Assembly: GCF_000761245.1 (NCBI RefSeq)
Contig: NZ_AWOR01000043.1
Location: 62,001 to 126,000, forward strand
DNA length: 64,000 nt
Direction of reading: 5' to 3'
DNA from: Comamonas testosteroni
GTDB taxonomy: Bacteria > Pseudomonadota > Gammaproteobacteria > Burkholderiales > Burkholderiaceae_C
The first letter of the stretch is position 1, and the number at the start of each line of letters is the position of its first letter. Below are positions 37,431 to 46,102 of the stretch, in pieces. The position numbers and the translations under genes were made by a program. The notes under the pieces are model-generated. The model did not search any database, was not told where the DNA came from, and saw only the letters and a program-made list of their open reading frames with translations.

Positions 37431-38631
37431 GGGCGGCTCGCTTTGCACCGGCAGACTTGCCCAGCGTGATCCAGGTCAGCGCCACGCCTACCAGCGCTCC
37501 GGTTGCCATGCCCACCACCATGGGCAGAGGCTTGCCGTTGGAAAAATGCCCGACGATCTGCATGGCCGCCGCGCCGCTGAGCATCTGCAGCGTGCCCAGC
37601 AGGGCCGAGGCCGTACCGGCAATCTCACCATGCTCTTCCAGCGCCAGCACCGAGGTGGTGGGAATCACCAGTCCCATGAAGGCACTGGCGATGAAGTACA
37701 GCCCGATCAGCACTGCCAGTTGCTCGCCACCCATGAGGTAGTAGGCCAGCAAGGCCGTCATGGTGAAGCCCGAAGCCGACGCCGCTGCCTTGACCACATT
37801 GACCAGGCCAAAGCGCTGACCTAGCCGCCCCGTCAGCTGCGATGCCCCGATAAAGGCAATGGCATTAAAAGCAAACGCCATGCTGTACTGCGTGGACGAC
37901 AGGCCGTAATAGTTGATCAGCACAAAGGGCGAGCCCGCCAGATAGACAAAAAAGCCCGCCATGGCGCAACCACCGATAAACACCAGACCCAGGTAATGCC
38001 AGTCGCGCAGCAGGCTCAGATAGGCCTTGAGCGCGCCGCCAAGGCTGCTGTCCAGCCGCGCCTCGGCCGTGCGGGTCTCTTCCACGCCGCGCCAGGTGGC
38101 AATCAAGCCCAGCAAGGCTGCGGCTGCCACCACCCAGAACACGGCACGCCAGCCGGCCACCGCAATCACGCCACTGCCAGCCAGCGGTGCCAGAATGGGC
38201 GAGACGCTGAAGACCAGCATCAGCAGCGACATCATGCGCGCAGCGGCATGCCCGGTATGCAAGTCACGCACCACGGCGCGCGGCACGGCCATGCCAGCGG
38301 CAGCGCCCAGGCCCTGCATAAAGCGAAAAGCCACCAGAATCTCGATATTGGGGGCCAGCGCGCAGCCCACGCTGGCAATTGCAAATACCGTCAGACCGAA
38401 ATACAACGGCGGCTTGCGGCCCACCATGTCGGAGACCGGGCCGTAAAGCAGTTGACCGACACCAATCGAGAGAAAAAACGCCGTCAGGCTGGCTTGAACA
38501 GCGCCGACTTCGGCACCCAGGCTGGCGCCAATTTGCGGCAGCGCGGGCAAATACATGTCAATGGCGAAGGGACCGATGGCCGACAACAGGCCCAGAATCA
38601 ACACCAGACGCAGGGAAACAGAAGCTTGCAT
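37423..38631 (-). CDS. MFS drug transporter, Bcr/CflA family
   Basis: A 402-residue, 12-TM exporter. Family features: the N-terminus SAIGPFAIDMYLPALPQIG, motif A in GPVSDMVGRKPPLYFG, and FRFMQGLGAAAGMAVPRAVVRD. Bcr/CflA proteins export bicyclomycin, chloramphenicol, sulfonamide or sulfur amino acids; the substrate is not predictable here. ATG 38629-38631 is chosen because the conserved TM1 begins just after it. It is followed by the DHA2 gene in the same transcript. Confidence 0.9.
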   Translation of the reverse strand: MQASVSLRLVLILGLLSAIGPFAIDMYLPALPQIGASLGAEVGAVQASLTAFFLSIGVGQLLYGPVSDMVGRKPPLYFGLTVFAIASVGCALAPNIEILVAFRFMQGLGAAAGMAVPRAVVRDLHTGHAAARMMSLLMLVFSVSPILAPLAGSGVIAVAGWRAVFWVVAAAALLGLIATWRGVEETRTAEARLDSSLGGALKAYLSLLRDWHYLGLVFIGGCAMAGFFVYLAGSPFVLINYYGLSSTQYSMAFAFNAIAFIGASQLTGRLGQRFGLVNVVKAAASASGFTMTALLAYYLMGGEQLAVLIGLYFIASAFMGLVIPTTSVLALEEHGEIAGTASALLGTLQMLSGAAAMQIVGHFSNGKPLPMVVGMATGALVGVALTWITLGKSAGAKRAAHG

Positions 38632-38822
38632 AGGGGCCTGATTGTCGTGGTAACTTGATTTATTTGCTGAGCGAGCGCATGTTTTCATGCATAGCAGCGC
38701 AGTCTCACGCTGGCGCAGAGTACAGCACCACCAATAGCGCTGCTTTCCGCCCATTCATCGGCGCAACGATTGCTCCAGCAGCTCGCACAATCGAGCTACT
38801 GCGACCCTTCCCTGCTACTGCC

Positions 38823-39446
38823 GTGATTGCTGCAAGCTCCTCCAAACGACTCTTTTCCCTCTCGCTGCCCGCTCTCGCCGCGCTCTGCATGCTGACTCAC
38901 ACCGCCAGCGCCCAGACGGCAGCGCCCTTGCCCGCCTTTCAGCTTTCGCCAGACGCCAGCATGGTGATAGACACCCGCGCCAAGCTGGCCTGGCCGCGCT
39001 GCGCCGAGGGCATGAGCTGGAATGGCAAAGCCTGCGTCGGCAGCGCCGAGGTCTTCAGCTACAAACAGGCCATGAGCCATGCTGCAGAACGCAGCAAGGC
39101 CGAAAACCTGCGCTGGCGCCTGCCGCGCGTCAATGAGCTCAAGCGCCTGCTGGACCGCAGCAGCAAGCCCCAGGGACTGAACCCCGAGCTCTTTCCCAAC
39201 GCGCCACGCGACTGGCACTGGACAGGCACGGCCGCCGTGAATGCCCAGCGCCTGAACACCTACAACTACGCCCAGGTGGACAAATCCAGCAGCATCTCCG
39301 GCCTATCGGCCCAGCAGGCCTGGGCGGTCAACACCGAGACTCTGCAGGCCGTGCCCGATATGGGCAAGGGCAATGCCCTGCTGCTTCGCCTGGTGCGCCC
39401 GGCCACCGAGGCCGAGCTCGGCCCCCAGACTTCGGCCACACCATGA
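38823..39446 (+). CDS. Secreted DUF1566 (Lcl-like) domain protein
   Basis: A secreted protein of about 207 residues carrying a DUF1566-type fold: RAKLAWPRCAEGMSWNGKACVG, then SYKQAMSHAAERSKAENLRWRLP, VNELKRLLD and a late WAVNTETLQ. The signal peptide (SLPALAALCMLTHTASAQ) fixes the start close to a GTG at 38823; an ATG at 38679 in the same frame would add a 48-residue extension without signal character. Proteins with this domain are surface or periplasmic and have no established biochemical role. It ends in a bidirectional terminator and stands alone. Confidence 0.65.
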   Translation: MIAASSSKRLFSLSLPALAALCMLTHTASAQTAAPLPAFQLSPDASMVIDTRAKLAWPRCAEGMSWNGKACVGSAEVFSYKQAMSHAAERSKAENLRWRLPRVNELKRLLDRSSKPQGLNPELFPNAPRDWHWTGTAAVNAQRLNTYNYAQVDKSSSISGLSAQQAWAVNTETLQAVPDMGKGNALLLRLVRPATEAELGPQTSATP

Positions 39447-39478
39447 AAAAAGGCCTTGCCGCAGCGGCAAGGCCTTTT
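39446..39478. terminator. Bidirectional terminator
   Basis: AAAAGGCCTTGCC at 39448-39460 pairs with GGCAAGGCCTTTT at 39466-39478. It ends the DUF1566 gene on the plus strand and the SDR operon on the minus strand. Confidence 0.88.
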
Positions 39479-39492
39479 CAAGTCCCGCACGC

Positions 39493-40398
39493 TCAGCCGG
39501 CGCGCAGCGCCGCCTTGAGGCTCTCGCCCAGTTCGGGCTTGTGCGCGAACGGATCCGTCGGATTGCGACCCTGCACCACATCCTCCAGACGCACCTGCAC
39601 CGAGCCCAGGGCCTGCGGGTGGCTGTAGATATAGAACTGGCCCGACGCAATCGCATCGAACACCTTCTGTGCCACCTCGGTCGCCGTGACCTTGCCCGAG
39701 CCCACGGCCTTGTCGGTCATGGCCTGGCCAATCTTCTGGCTGGCCGTCAAAGGCTGTGCCTCCAGGCCCTGGGGACGGTTGCGCTCGCTGTGACCTATGC
39801 CCGTGGGCACGAAGAAGGGGCAGAGCAGGCTGGCACTGACCTGGTCCGAGACCAGGGCCAGGTCCTGGTACAGCGTCTCGGTCAGCGACACCACTGCGTG
39901 CTTGCTGACGTTGTAGATGCCCATGTTCGGCGGCGCCAGCAGACCTGCCATGCTGGCGGTGTTGACAATATGGCCTTCATAGGTGGGATCGGCCTTGGCG
40001 GCCTCCAGCATCATGGGCGTGAACAGGCGCACGCCATGGATCACGCCCCAGACATTGACGCCCAGCACCCACTGCCAGTCGGCTACCGTGTTTTCCCAGA
40101 CCAGACCGCCGGCGCCGACGCCCGCGTTGTTGAAGACGAAGTGCGGCGCACCAAAGGTCTCCTTGACTTCGGCAGCCAGTCGCTCCATCTGGGCCGCATC
40201 CGACACATCGACCCTGCGCGCCAGCACCTTGGCACCGGCGGCCTTGAGCTCGGCCTCGGCCTTATCCAGCGCCTCCTGCTGCACATCGACCAGCACCAGA
40301 TTCATGCCTCTGGCGGCTCCAATGCGCGCGCACTCCAGCCCGAAGCCAGAGCCCGCACCCGTCAGAACAGCCGTCTTTCCCGCGAAATTCGTGATCAT
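39493..40398 (-). CDS. Short-chain dehydrogenase/reductase (SDR)
   Basis: A 301-residue NAD(P)-dependent oxidoreductase. Cofactor motif TGAGSGFG, NNAG in FVFNNAGVG, catalytic Ser in VNTASMAG, and YxxxK in IYNVSKHAVV. A C-terminal extension of about 60 residues suggests a substrate lid. ATG 40396-40398 follows GGAGAC. It is the last gene of a minus-strand cluster with a CurA-like reductase, a thioesterase and another SDR. The substrate is unknown; alcohol or CoA-ester intermediates are plausible. Confidence 0.9.
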   Translation of the reverse strand: MITNFAGKTAVLTGAGSGFGLECARIGAARGMNLVLVDVQQEALDKAEAELKAAGAKVLARRVDVSDAAQMERLAAEVKETFGAPHFVFNNAGVGAGGLVWENTVADWQWVLGVNVWGVIHGVRLFTPMMLEAAKADPTYEGHIVNTASMAGLLAPPNMGIYNVSKHAVVSLTETLYQDLALVSDQVSASLLCPFFVPTGIGHSERNRPQGLEAQPLTASQKIGQAMTDKAVGSGKVTATEVAQKVFDAIASGQFYIYSHPQALGSVQVRLEDVVQGRNPTDPFAHKPELGESLKAALRAG

Positions 40399-40477
40399 TC
40401 TTGTCTCCGTATTTATTTGGACGCAGCTCCAATGCGTTTCCACGCTCGAAACCGGCGCGGCACAACCAAGGGACAGC

Positions 40478-40614
40478 AAGCAAGGGCCTATGCCGACCGC
40501 GCCGGCCCCGCAGCGAGGCTGTCGCCCCCCCTCCCATAGCGCGCAGCGCGTAAAGAAAGGGGGCGCCCGGCAAGGGGAAGGCGCGGGGCCGCCCAGGCAA
40601 AGCGCCTCAGGGGG
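40478..40614. repeat. Possible dispersed GC-rich repeat
   Basis: A very GC-rich non-coding stretch with several inverted segments (for example GCGCGCAGCGCG) between the SDR and CurA-like genes. From memory it resembles a dispersed intergenic element of Comamonadaceae that ends in CCTCAGGGGG. There is only one copy in this window, so the repeat status cannot be shown here. Confidence 0.35.
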
Positions 40615-41631
40615 TTAGAGCAGTTTCACCAGCTGCTTGCCGAAGTTCTTGCCCTTGAGCAGGCCCAGGAATGCGCCGGGCGCCGAGGCCAGACCTTGGG
40701 AAATCGTCTCGCGCGGCTTGAGCTTTCCGGCCGCCACCAGGCCGCCCAGCTCGGTCAGGGCCTCGCCCCAGACTTCCATGTGCTCGCTGACGATAAAGCC
40801 TTCGAGCTTGATGCGATTGACCAGCAGCAGCGCCGGGTTGGCCAGCGGCAGGGGCTGACCGTCATAGCCGGCAATCATTCCGCACAGGGCCACACGCGCA
40901 AAGGCATTGGTGCGCAGCAGCACGGCATCGAAGATATAGCCGCCCACGTTCTCGAAATAGCCGTCGATGCCGTTGGGGCACGCGTCCTTCAGGGCCTTGG
41001 CCATGGTCTTGACATCGGGGTGCTCGCGGTAGTCGATGCAGGCGTCAAAGCCCAGTTCATGCACGGCGTAACGGCATTTCTCGGCACCGCCCGCAATCCC
41101 CACCACGCGGCAGCCGCGCGCCTTGGCCAGCGCCACAAAGGCGCTGCCCACGGCACCGGTCGCGGCGCTGACGACCACGGTTTCACCGGCCTTGGGGTTG
41201 ATGATCTTGACCAGACCGTACCAGGCCGTCACGCCCGGCATGCCCACCGCACCCAGGTAGTAGGACAGCGGCACATGGGTGGTGTCGACCTTGCGCAGCG
41301 CGCCGGGCACGCTGGGGTCGAGCAGCGAGTACTCCTGCCAGCCGCCCATGCCGACCACCTTGTCGCCGGCCTTGAACTTGGGGTGGCGGCTCTCGATAAT
41401 CTCGCCCACCGTGCCGCCCTGCATGACTTCGCCCAGCGGCTGGGGCTGGGCATAGCTCTTGGAGTCGTTCATGCGGCCGCGCATATAGGGGTCCAGGCTC
41501 AGATAGTGGTGGCGCACCAGCACCTGGCCCTCGCCTACCGTAGGCAGCGGCGACTGCACCAGCTTGAAATTGCTCTCCACCGCCTCACCCTGGGGGCGGT
41601 TGTCCAGAAGGATCTGCTGATTGACCGTCAT
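40615..41631 (-). CDS. NADP-dependent oxidoreductase, MDR/LTB4 dehydrogenase-like (CurA type)
   Basis: A 338-residue zinc-free medium-chain reductase. N-terminal pattern YLSLDPYMRGRM is typical of the leukotriene B4 dehydrogenase/CurA group. Cofactor loop SAATGAVGSAFVALAKARG and C-terminal NFGKQLVKL also match. These enzymes reduce alpha,beta-unsaturated ketones. ATG 41629-41631 follows AGGAGAC; an in-frame start eight codons upstream is less likely. It lies between SDR and thioesterase genes on the same strand. Confidence 0.9.
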   Translation of the reverse strand: MTVNQQILLDNRPQGEAVESNFKLVQSPLPTVGEGQVLVRHHYLSLDPYMRGRMNDSKSYAQPQPLGEVMQGGTVGEIIESRHPKFKAGDKVVGMGGWQEYSLLDPSVPGALRKVDTTHVPLSYYLGAVGMPGVTAWYGLVKIINPKAGETVVVSAATGAVGSAFVALAKARGCRVVGIAGGAEKCRYAVHELGFDACIDYREHPDVKTMAKALKDACPNGIDGYFENVGGYIFDAVLLRTNAFARVALCGMIAGYDGQPLPLANPALLLVNRIKLEGFIVSEHMEVWGEALTELGGLVAAGKLKPRETISQGLASAPGAFLGLLKGKNFGKQLVKLL

Positions 41632-41656
41632 ATCTGTCTCCTGTTCGAACTTCAAT

Positions 41657-41673
41657 TTGATAGCTATCAGCGC
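41657..41673. repeat. Interspersed TTGATAGCTATCAGCGC repeat
   Basis: A 17-bp unit with a TGATAGCTATCA palindrome. The identical 17 bases occur at 53074-53090. Shorter relatives lie at 29711, 15424 and 57593. Confidence 0.55.
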
Positions 41674-41763
41674 CTTATCTCAAAGACTTTGACAGCATTT
41701 TTCACCTCAAACACAGACTGAAAAAGCGCTGCTAGCTCATCAAACAGTAGCAGCCTGTCTATC

Positions 41764-42186
41764 TCAATCTGTGGCCAGAGCCTGCAACTCGCCGTCTGCC
41801 TTGGGCTTGCGCTTCATGTACTTGAAGGTGCCCGTGGCATGTACGCAGAGTCGGCCTTGTGCATCGTAGATGCGGCCTTCGGTAAAAGCCATGGTGCCTG
41901 TGCGATGCAGCAGCACGCCCTTGCCCACCAGCGGGCCATTGGCCGCCTGCATGAACGAGGTTTTCATCTCGATGGTGACCACGCCCTGATCGAAATCCAC
42001 GCTGCGCGCAGCCACGGCCATGGTCACATCCATCAGCGTCATCGAGGCTCCGCCATGAGTGACGCCAAAGGAATTCAGGTGTTCGGGACGCGGTGTGAAG
42101 TGCAGCTCGGACTCACCGTCCTCCATCTTGTGGAGGGTGAAGCCCAGCTCATGCACAAAGGGAATTTCAGGACCAAATGACAACAC
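41764..42186 (-). CDS. PaaI-type hotdog thioesterase
   Basis: A 140-residue hotdog-fold protein. The core motif LNSFGVTHGGASMTLMDVTMA matches the PaaI/YbgC-like acyl-CoA thioesterase group, with the catalytic acidic residue in MDVTMA. It would hydrolyse acyl-CoA esters. The start is a GTG at 42186 (an alternative TTG follows at once). It lies between an SDR and a CurA-like reductase gene on the same strand. Confidence 0.85.
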   Translation of the reverse strand: MLSFGPEIPFVHELGFTLHKMEDGESELHFTPRPEHLNSFGVTHGGASMTLMDVTMAVAARSVDFDQGVVTIEMKTSFMQAANGPLVGKGVLLHRTGTMAFTEGRIYDAQGRLCVHATGTFKYMKRKPKADGELQALATD

Positions 42187-42312
42187 CGCGAAACCTTTCA
42201 GAAGAGTGATGTGCCGCAGACCGCAGCAGCTGAACCGTGAATGTAAGCGCAGCGGACAGTCTCAGAATGCTGCGCCGCACAAAAAACATGACCCACCCTT
42301 CGTCCGCCACTA

Positions 42313-43104
42313 TCAACCTCCGACCAGGGCGCTCACGCCGCCATCCACCGCCATCCACTGGCCGGTAATGTGCTTGCCGGCATCGCTGGCATAGAGCAGC
42401 GTCAGGCCCTTGAGATCCTCATCGTCACCCAGGCGGCGCAACGGGGCATGAGAGCGCATTTCGTCCTCGCCCAGCGTCTCGATCAGCACGGCCGCCATCT
42501 TGGTCTTGAAAAAGCCCGGGCAGATGGCGTTGACGGTGATGCCATGCTCGCCCCACTCGCCGGCCAGCGCACGCGTGAAATTGATGACCGCGCCCTTGGA
42601 GGTGTTGTAGGCAATGGTCTTCATGCCCGTGGGATTGCCGCCCAGGCCGGCGATCGAGGCCAGATTGATGATGCGGCCGCTCTTGCGCTCCAGCATGGAC
42701 AGGCGGGCGATCTGCTGGCTCAGCAGAAAATAGCCGCGCACATTCAGGTTCATCACCTTGTCCCAGGCCGCCGTCGGGTGGTCCTCAGCCGGGGCGCCCC
42801 AACTGGCTCCGGCATTGTTGATCAGAATGTCCACATGGCCGAGGCGCTGCACGGCTTCCTTGGCCAGACGGGCGATGTCGGCCTCGTCCGAGCAGTCGGC
42901 GGCAATCCAGTCAGCTTCTATGCCTGCGGCCTTGAGCTCGGCTGCGGCCTCTTCCAGATCCTTGGCCTTGCGCGAGCTCAGCAAAATCTTCGCGCCTGCC
43001 TCGCCCAGCGCATGCGCCATCTGCAGACCCAGGCCACGCGAGCCGCCGGTCACCAAGGCCGTCTTGCCCGAGAGATCGAAAAGTTGCTGCACCGTACGTG
43101 TCAT
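42313..43104 (-). CDS. Short-chain dehydrogenase/reductase (SDR)
   Basis: A 263-residue classical SDR. Cofactor loop TGGSRGLG, NNAG in ILINNAGASWG, catalytic Ser in NLASIAG and YxxxK in AYNTSKGAV. C-terminal WMAVDGG is typical of FabG-like and gluconate dehydrogenase relatives. Two ATGs compete: GGAGAC is only 2 bases from the first (43110) but 8 bases from the second (43104), so 43104 is chosen. It is the first gene of the minus-strand CoA/redox cluster. Confidence 0.9.
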   Translation of the reverse strand: MTRTVQQLFDLSGKTALVTGGSRGLGLQMAHALGEAGAKILLSSRKAKDLEEAAAELKAAGIEADWIAADCSDEADIARLAKEAVQRLGHVDILINNAGASWGAPAEDHPTAAWDKVMNLNVRGYFLLSQQIARLSMLERKSGRIINLASIAGLGGNPTGMKTIAYNTSKGAVINFTRALAGEWGEHGITVNAICPGFFKTKMAAVLIETLGEDEMRSHAPLRRLGDDEDLKGLTLLYASDAGKHITGQWMAVDGGVSALVGG

Positions 43105-43374
43105 TCTCATGTCTCCTGTTTGTTATCAAGGTTCAAACCGGGTCCGCAGCGCCGTGCAAGGCCTGCCCGTCAAAAGCTGCATGAATTGTGCGGGCGCCTC
43201 AGGCCCGGTGTTGTCACCTGCGTGTCGGCGCTGTCCCGCAGGTGGCAGGCCCATCGCGGCAGCCGTTTTCAGGACCCGCAGGTCACGGCTTTGGGACCGG
43301 GCACGCAGTTGCCGGCAGCACAAAAGTGGTGACCCGCCGTTGCGCCGAAGCAGTGAAAATTGTGTCAAGCGCTT

Positions 43375-44091
43375 TCAATCGGCAAACAGCGACTGTGTGC
43401 CTCCCCAGGCCCCGCCTTCCAGCTCCAGCATGCGCAGCTTGGTCAAAGCGCCCTGTCCGCCCGAAAACCCGCCCGGCGACCGCCCAGCGGCCAGCACCCT
43501 GTGACAGGGAACAATCGGTGCAAACGGATTGGCTCCCAGCGCCTGACCCACGGCGCGCGCCGCACCGGGCTCGCCCAGCGCTACGGCAACTTCTCCATAG
43601 GTGCTGGTCCGGCCCGGCGCCAGGGCACGTGTGAAAGCATAGACCCGGCAATGAAATGCAGGGACGGCAAATTCATCGAGTGCAACCTCCAGCAGGTCGG
43701 GCAGAACGCCGCCCGGCCCATGCGCAAAGGCCTGCCGCATATCCCCCAGCACGCCGACAGCCGCAGCCTCTGCGCCGGGCTGCGCCCAGCCCTGCTCGCT
43801 CTGCGAGTTCACGCCTGCCAGCAGACACTGCACCCCGGCCATGGCCTGCACGGCAAAGCCCGGTACAGCGGAGATGGAGGTCACTGCGCCATAGGCCGCA
43901 GGCCCGCGCTGCGGCTGCAGCGCATGGCGCTTGGACAGGCCCAGCAGCATGCGCTCCCGGGTTTCGCCCCAGCTGGCCTCGGGCAGCTGCACGGCGCAGA
44001 TGGCACTGGCATTCCAGGCCAGCCCGCATGCACCGATGCGCGTGACAAACAAGGCATGACCGGGAAAAGGCAGCGAAGCAGCGTGATTCAT
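43375..44091 (-). CDS. ogt: Methylated-DNA-protein-cysteine methyltransferase (Ogt/Ada C-like)
   Basis: A 238-residue suicide repair protein that removes alkyl groups from O6-alkylguanine. Active-site motif PCHRV in FAPIVPCHRVLAAGRSPGGFSGG, preceded by the winged-helix part TSTYGEVAVALGEPGAARAVGQAL. The N-terminal ribonuclease-like domain is diverged and longer than usual. ATG 44089-44091 is preferred. The upstream region (44092-44207) is shared with the divergent SOS-type gene and contains a LexA box 77 bases from this start. Confidence 0.9.
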   Translation of the reverse strand: MNHAASLPFPGHALFVTRIGACGLAWNASAICAVQLPEASWGETRERMLLGLSKRHALQPQRGPAAYGAVTSISAVPGFAVQAMAGVQCLLAGVNSQSEQGWAQPGAEAAAVGVLGDMRQAFAHGPGGVLPDLLEVALDEFAVPAFHCRVYAFTRALAPGRTSTYGEVAVALGEPGAARAVGQALGANPFAPIVPCHRVLAAGRSPGGFSGGQGALTKLRMLELEGGAWGGTQSLFAD

Positions 44092-44167
44092 GCACACAGT
44101 CTACAAAACGCCGTCTTTGCCCTCATGCAAAAATTTTCAAAAGACTGGATGCAAAAACAGTTAATTA

Positions 44168-44183
44168 CTGTATATTTACACAG
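44168..44183. promoter_or_regulatory. LexA (SOS) operator
   Basis: CTGTATATTTACACAG matches the LexA consensus CTGT-N8-ACAG exactly at the conserved positions and has the usual AT-rich centre. It is 24 bases upstream of the gene at 44208 and within the divergent region with ogt. Confidence 0.8.
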
Positions 44184-44207
44184 TCAAAACACTGTGGATA
44201 TACGGAC

Positions 44208-44513
44208 ATGCAAGAAGCCCATTTCACCGTCTCTCTGTGCGACTACCCCGAGCTGCCCGAGGACAAGCGCCAGCAAGCCGAGGCGCGTTATGCCCGCGTG
44301 CTGGCCCGCCAGCTTGGCGGGGAAGAACAGGTCGGCGAAGCCCTGTCTCTGGTGCAGGGCCTGGAGGACACCCCGCCCGAAGAAATCACCGACGACGCCA
44401 AGCTCACATTCCAGCGCTGGATGAAAGCCGCCCGCGCCGCAGCTGAAGCCGCCCTGCAAGGCATTGGCGGCACCGAAAGCTGTTTCTTCGATGTGCGGCG
44501 GGTAGCCTACTGA
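44208..44513 (+). CDS. Small protein of unknown function under a LexA box
   Basis: A 101-residue acidic, largely helical soluble protein (EARYARVLARQLGGEEQ, EALSLVQGLED, LTFQRWMKAARAAAEAAL, ending FFDVRRVAY). I do not recognise its family; it does not look like YebG, DinI or UmuD. The LexA operator 24 bases upstream predicts induction by DNA damage. It has a simple start, ATG 44208. The last 7 bases overlap the end of the converging acyl-CoA ligase gene. A DNA-damage response role is inferred only from the operator and the neighbouring ogt. Confidence 0.8.
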   Translation: MQEAHFTVSLCDYPELPEDKRQQAEARYARVLARQLGGEEQVGEALSLVQGLEDTPPEEITDDAKLTFQRWMKAARAAAEAALQGIGGTESCFFDVRRVAY

Positions 44514-46069
44514 GGCTTGAGCCGCTCGCGCATGGCACGGCGGTTGAGCTTGCCAACCGCCGTCTTTGCAATCTCCTGCACAAAAATCACCTGCTGTGGC
44601 TTTTTGTACGAAGCCAGCTGCGTCGCCACTTGGGCAACCAGCTCCTGCTCACTGGCTTGCGCCCCGTCCCTGAGAACAACCGCCGCAGTCACGACTTCGA
44701 CCCATTTGTCGTGCGGCAGCCCTACCACCACGCATTCGCGTACGTCGGGATGTGTGAGCAAGGCATTTTCGACTTCCAGCGGATAGACGTTGTAGCCGCC
44801 CGTGATGATCATGTCGGACTTGCGATCCTTGAGATGCAGAAAACCTTGAGCATCAAGCAGCCCCATGTCTCGCGTGCGCACCCAGCCGTCGGGGGTAAAA
44901 GTGTCCTCATTGAGTTGTCGGGCGTTGTAGTAGCTGCGTGCCGCCGACGGTGCCCTGACGGTGATCTCACCCGGCTCGCCCGGCGCCACTTCCCGCCCCT
45001 GTTCGTCCAGCAAGCGCAGCTCAACATCCAGACAGGGCTGACCGCAGGCCGACCCCATGAGCTGCGGTGTATGGTCTTCAGGCCTCAGAACCGCCAGACA
45101 CAAAGGCACCTCGGTCTGCCCGTAGTACTGCCAGAAGCGGTGGGCTCCCCAATGCTCCATGGCCTTTTGCAGCACGCTGCGCGGCATGGGTGAAGCGCCA
45201 TAGATCACATACTTGAGCGCCGAGACATTGACTTTGGTGAAATCCGGGTGTTCCAGCAACATCTGCAGCATGGTCGGCACCAGATTGATGGCGGTGATGC
45301 GCTGCGCCTGCAGCACCGCCAGAAACCGGCCCGGCTCAAAGCTCGGGAGAATGACGGTGCGCCCGCCTCGAAGCCAGAACGGCAGCACAAACACACCACT
45401 GGCGTGAATCAAGGAGGCGGCATGCAGCATGGCGTCATCCGCTGTGGCCGGCAACAGATTGAGCAGCACATTGCGGCAGATGCTGGCAAAAGATGCCTGG
45501 GTATGCTGGGCAGCCTTCAAGGCCCCGGTGGTTCCGGAGGTGAACAGAGTCAGCACGATGTCATCGGGCTGCACCTCGATGTCCGGCCCTTGCGCGGGAT
45601 GACGGCTAGCCAGCGCACCAAGATCCACGACACCCGGCATGGCCGCACCAAGCCCCAGGCAGCAAAGCGCCGGCAGCTCTGCCTTGATTTGTGCAGCACG
45701 CTGCTCCAGACCTTGCCCAAAGATCAGGTGGATGCAGCCAGTCTCCTGCAGCATCTTTACATGCTCAGCCAAGGACAGGCGCGCATTCAGGGGCACACGA
45801 TTGAGTCCGGCCTTGGCGCAAGCGAAGTCCAGCGGCACGCTGAGCAAGCCATTGTTCATCAGCAATGCCACGCGATCGTTTTGCTTGATTCCTTGTGAGT
45901 ACAGGGCATGGGCGAGTTGGCTGCTCAGCCCGTCGACCTCGGAGAAGCTGAGGCTGTCCTCTCCAAACACAAGGGCTATGCGATCCGCATGCTGGCGTGC
46001 TCCGCGTCGTATGAGCTCGATATAGGTGGGCTGCCCGGCATGCATGCCGCCGTACTGATAGCTGGTCAT
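44507..46069 (-). CDS. AMP-dependent acyl-CoA synthetase/ligase
   Basis: A 520-residue ANL-family enzyme that activates a carboxylic acid to acyl-AMP and then acyl-CoA. Motifs: P-loop LFTSGTTGALK, YGQTE, RTRDMG, and the C-terminal catalytic Lys in KTAVGKLNRR. ATG 46067-46069 follows AGGAG. It is coupled with the crotonase gene upstream and is probably under the PaaX-like regulator encoded divergently. The acid is not predictable; a fatty or aromatic acid is likely. Confidence 0.92.
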   Translation of the reverse strand: MTSYQYGGMHAGQPTYIELIRRGARQHADRIALVFGEDSLSFSEVDGLSSQLAHALYSQGIKQNDRVALLMNNGLLSVPLDFACAKAGLNRVPLNARLSLAEHVKMLQETGCIHLIFGQGLEQRAAQIKAELPALCCLGLGAAMPGVVDLGALASRHPAQGPDIEVQPDDIVLTLFTSGTTGALKAAQHTQASFASICRNVLLNLLPATADDAMLHAASLIHASGVFVLPFWLRGGRTVILPSFEPGRFLAVLQAQRITAINLVPTMLQMLLEHPDFTKVNVSALKYVIYGASPMPRSVLQKAMEHWGAHRFWQYYGQTEVPLCLAVLRPEDHTPQLMGSACGQPCLDVELRLLDEQGREVAPGEPGEITVRAPSAARSYYNARQLNEDTFTPDGWVRTRDMGLLDAQGFLHLKDRKSDMIITGGYNVYPLEVENALLTHPDVRECVVVGLPHDKWVEVVTAAVVLRDGAQASEQELVAQVATQLASYKKPQQVIFVQEIAKTAVGKLNRRAMRERLKPQ

Positions 46070-46102
46070 CGTGATCTCCTCCTGTTTCAGTTTCAAGCCT
46101 TG

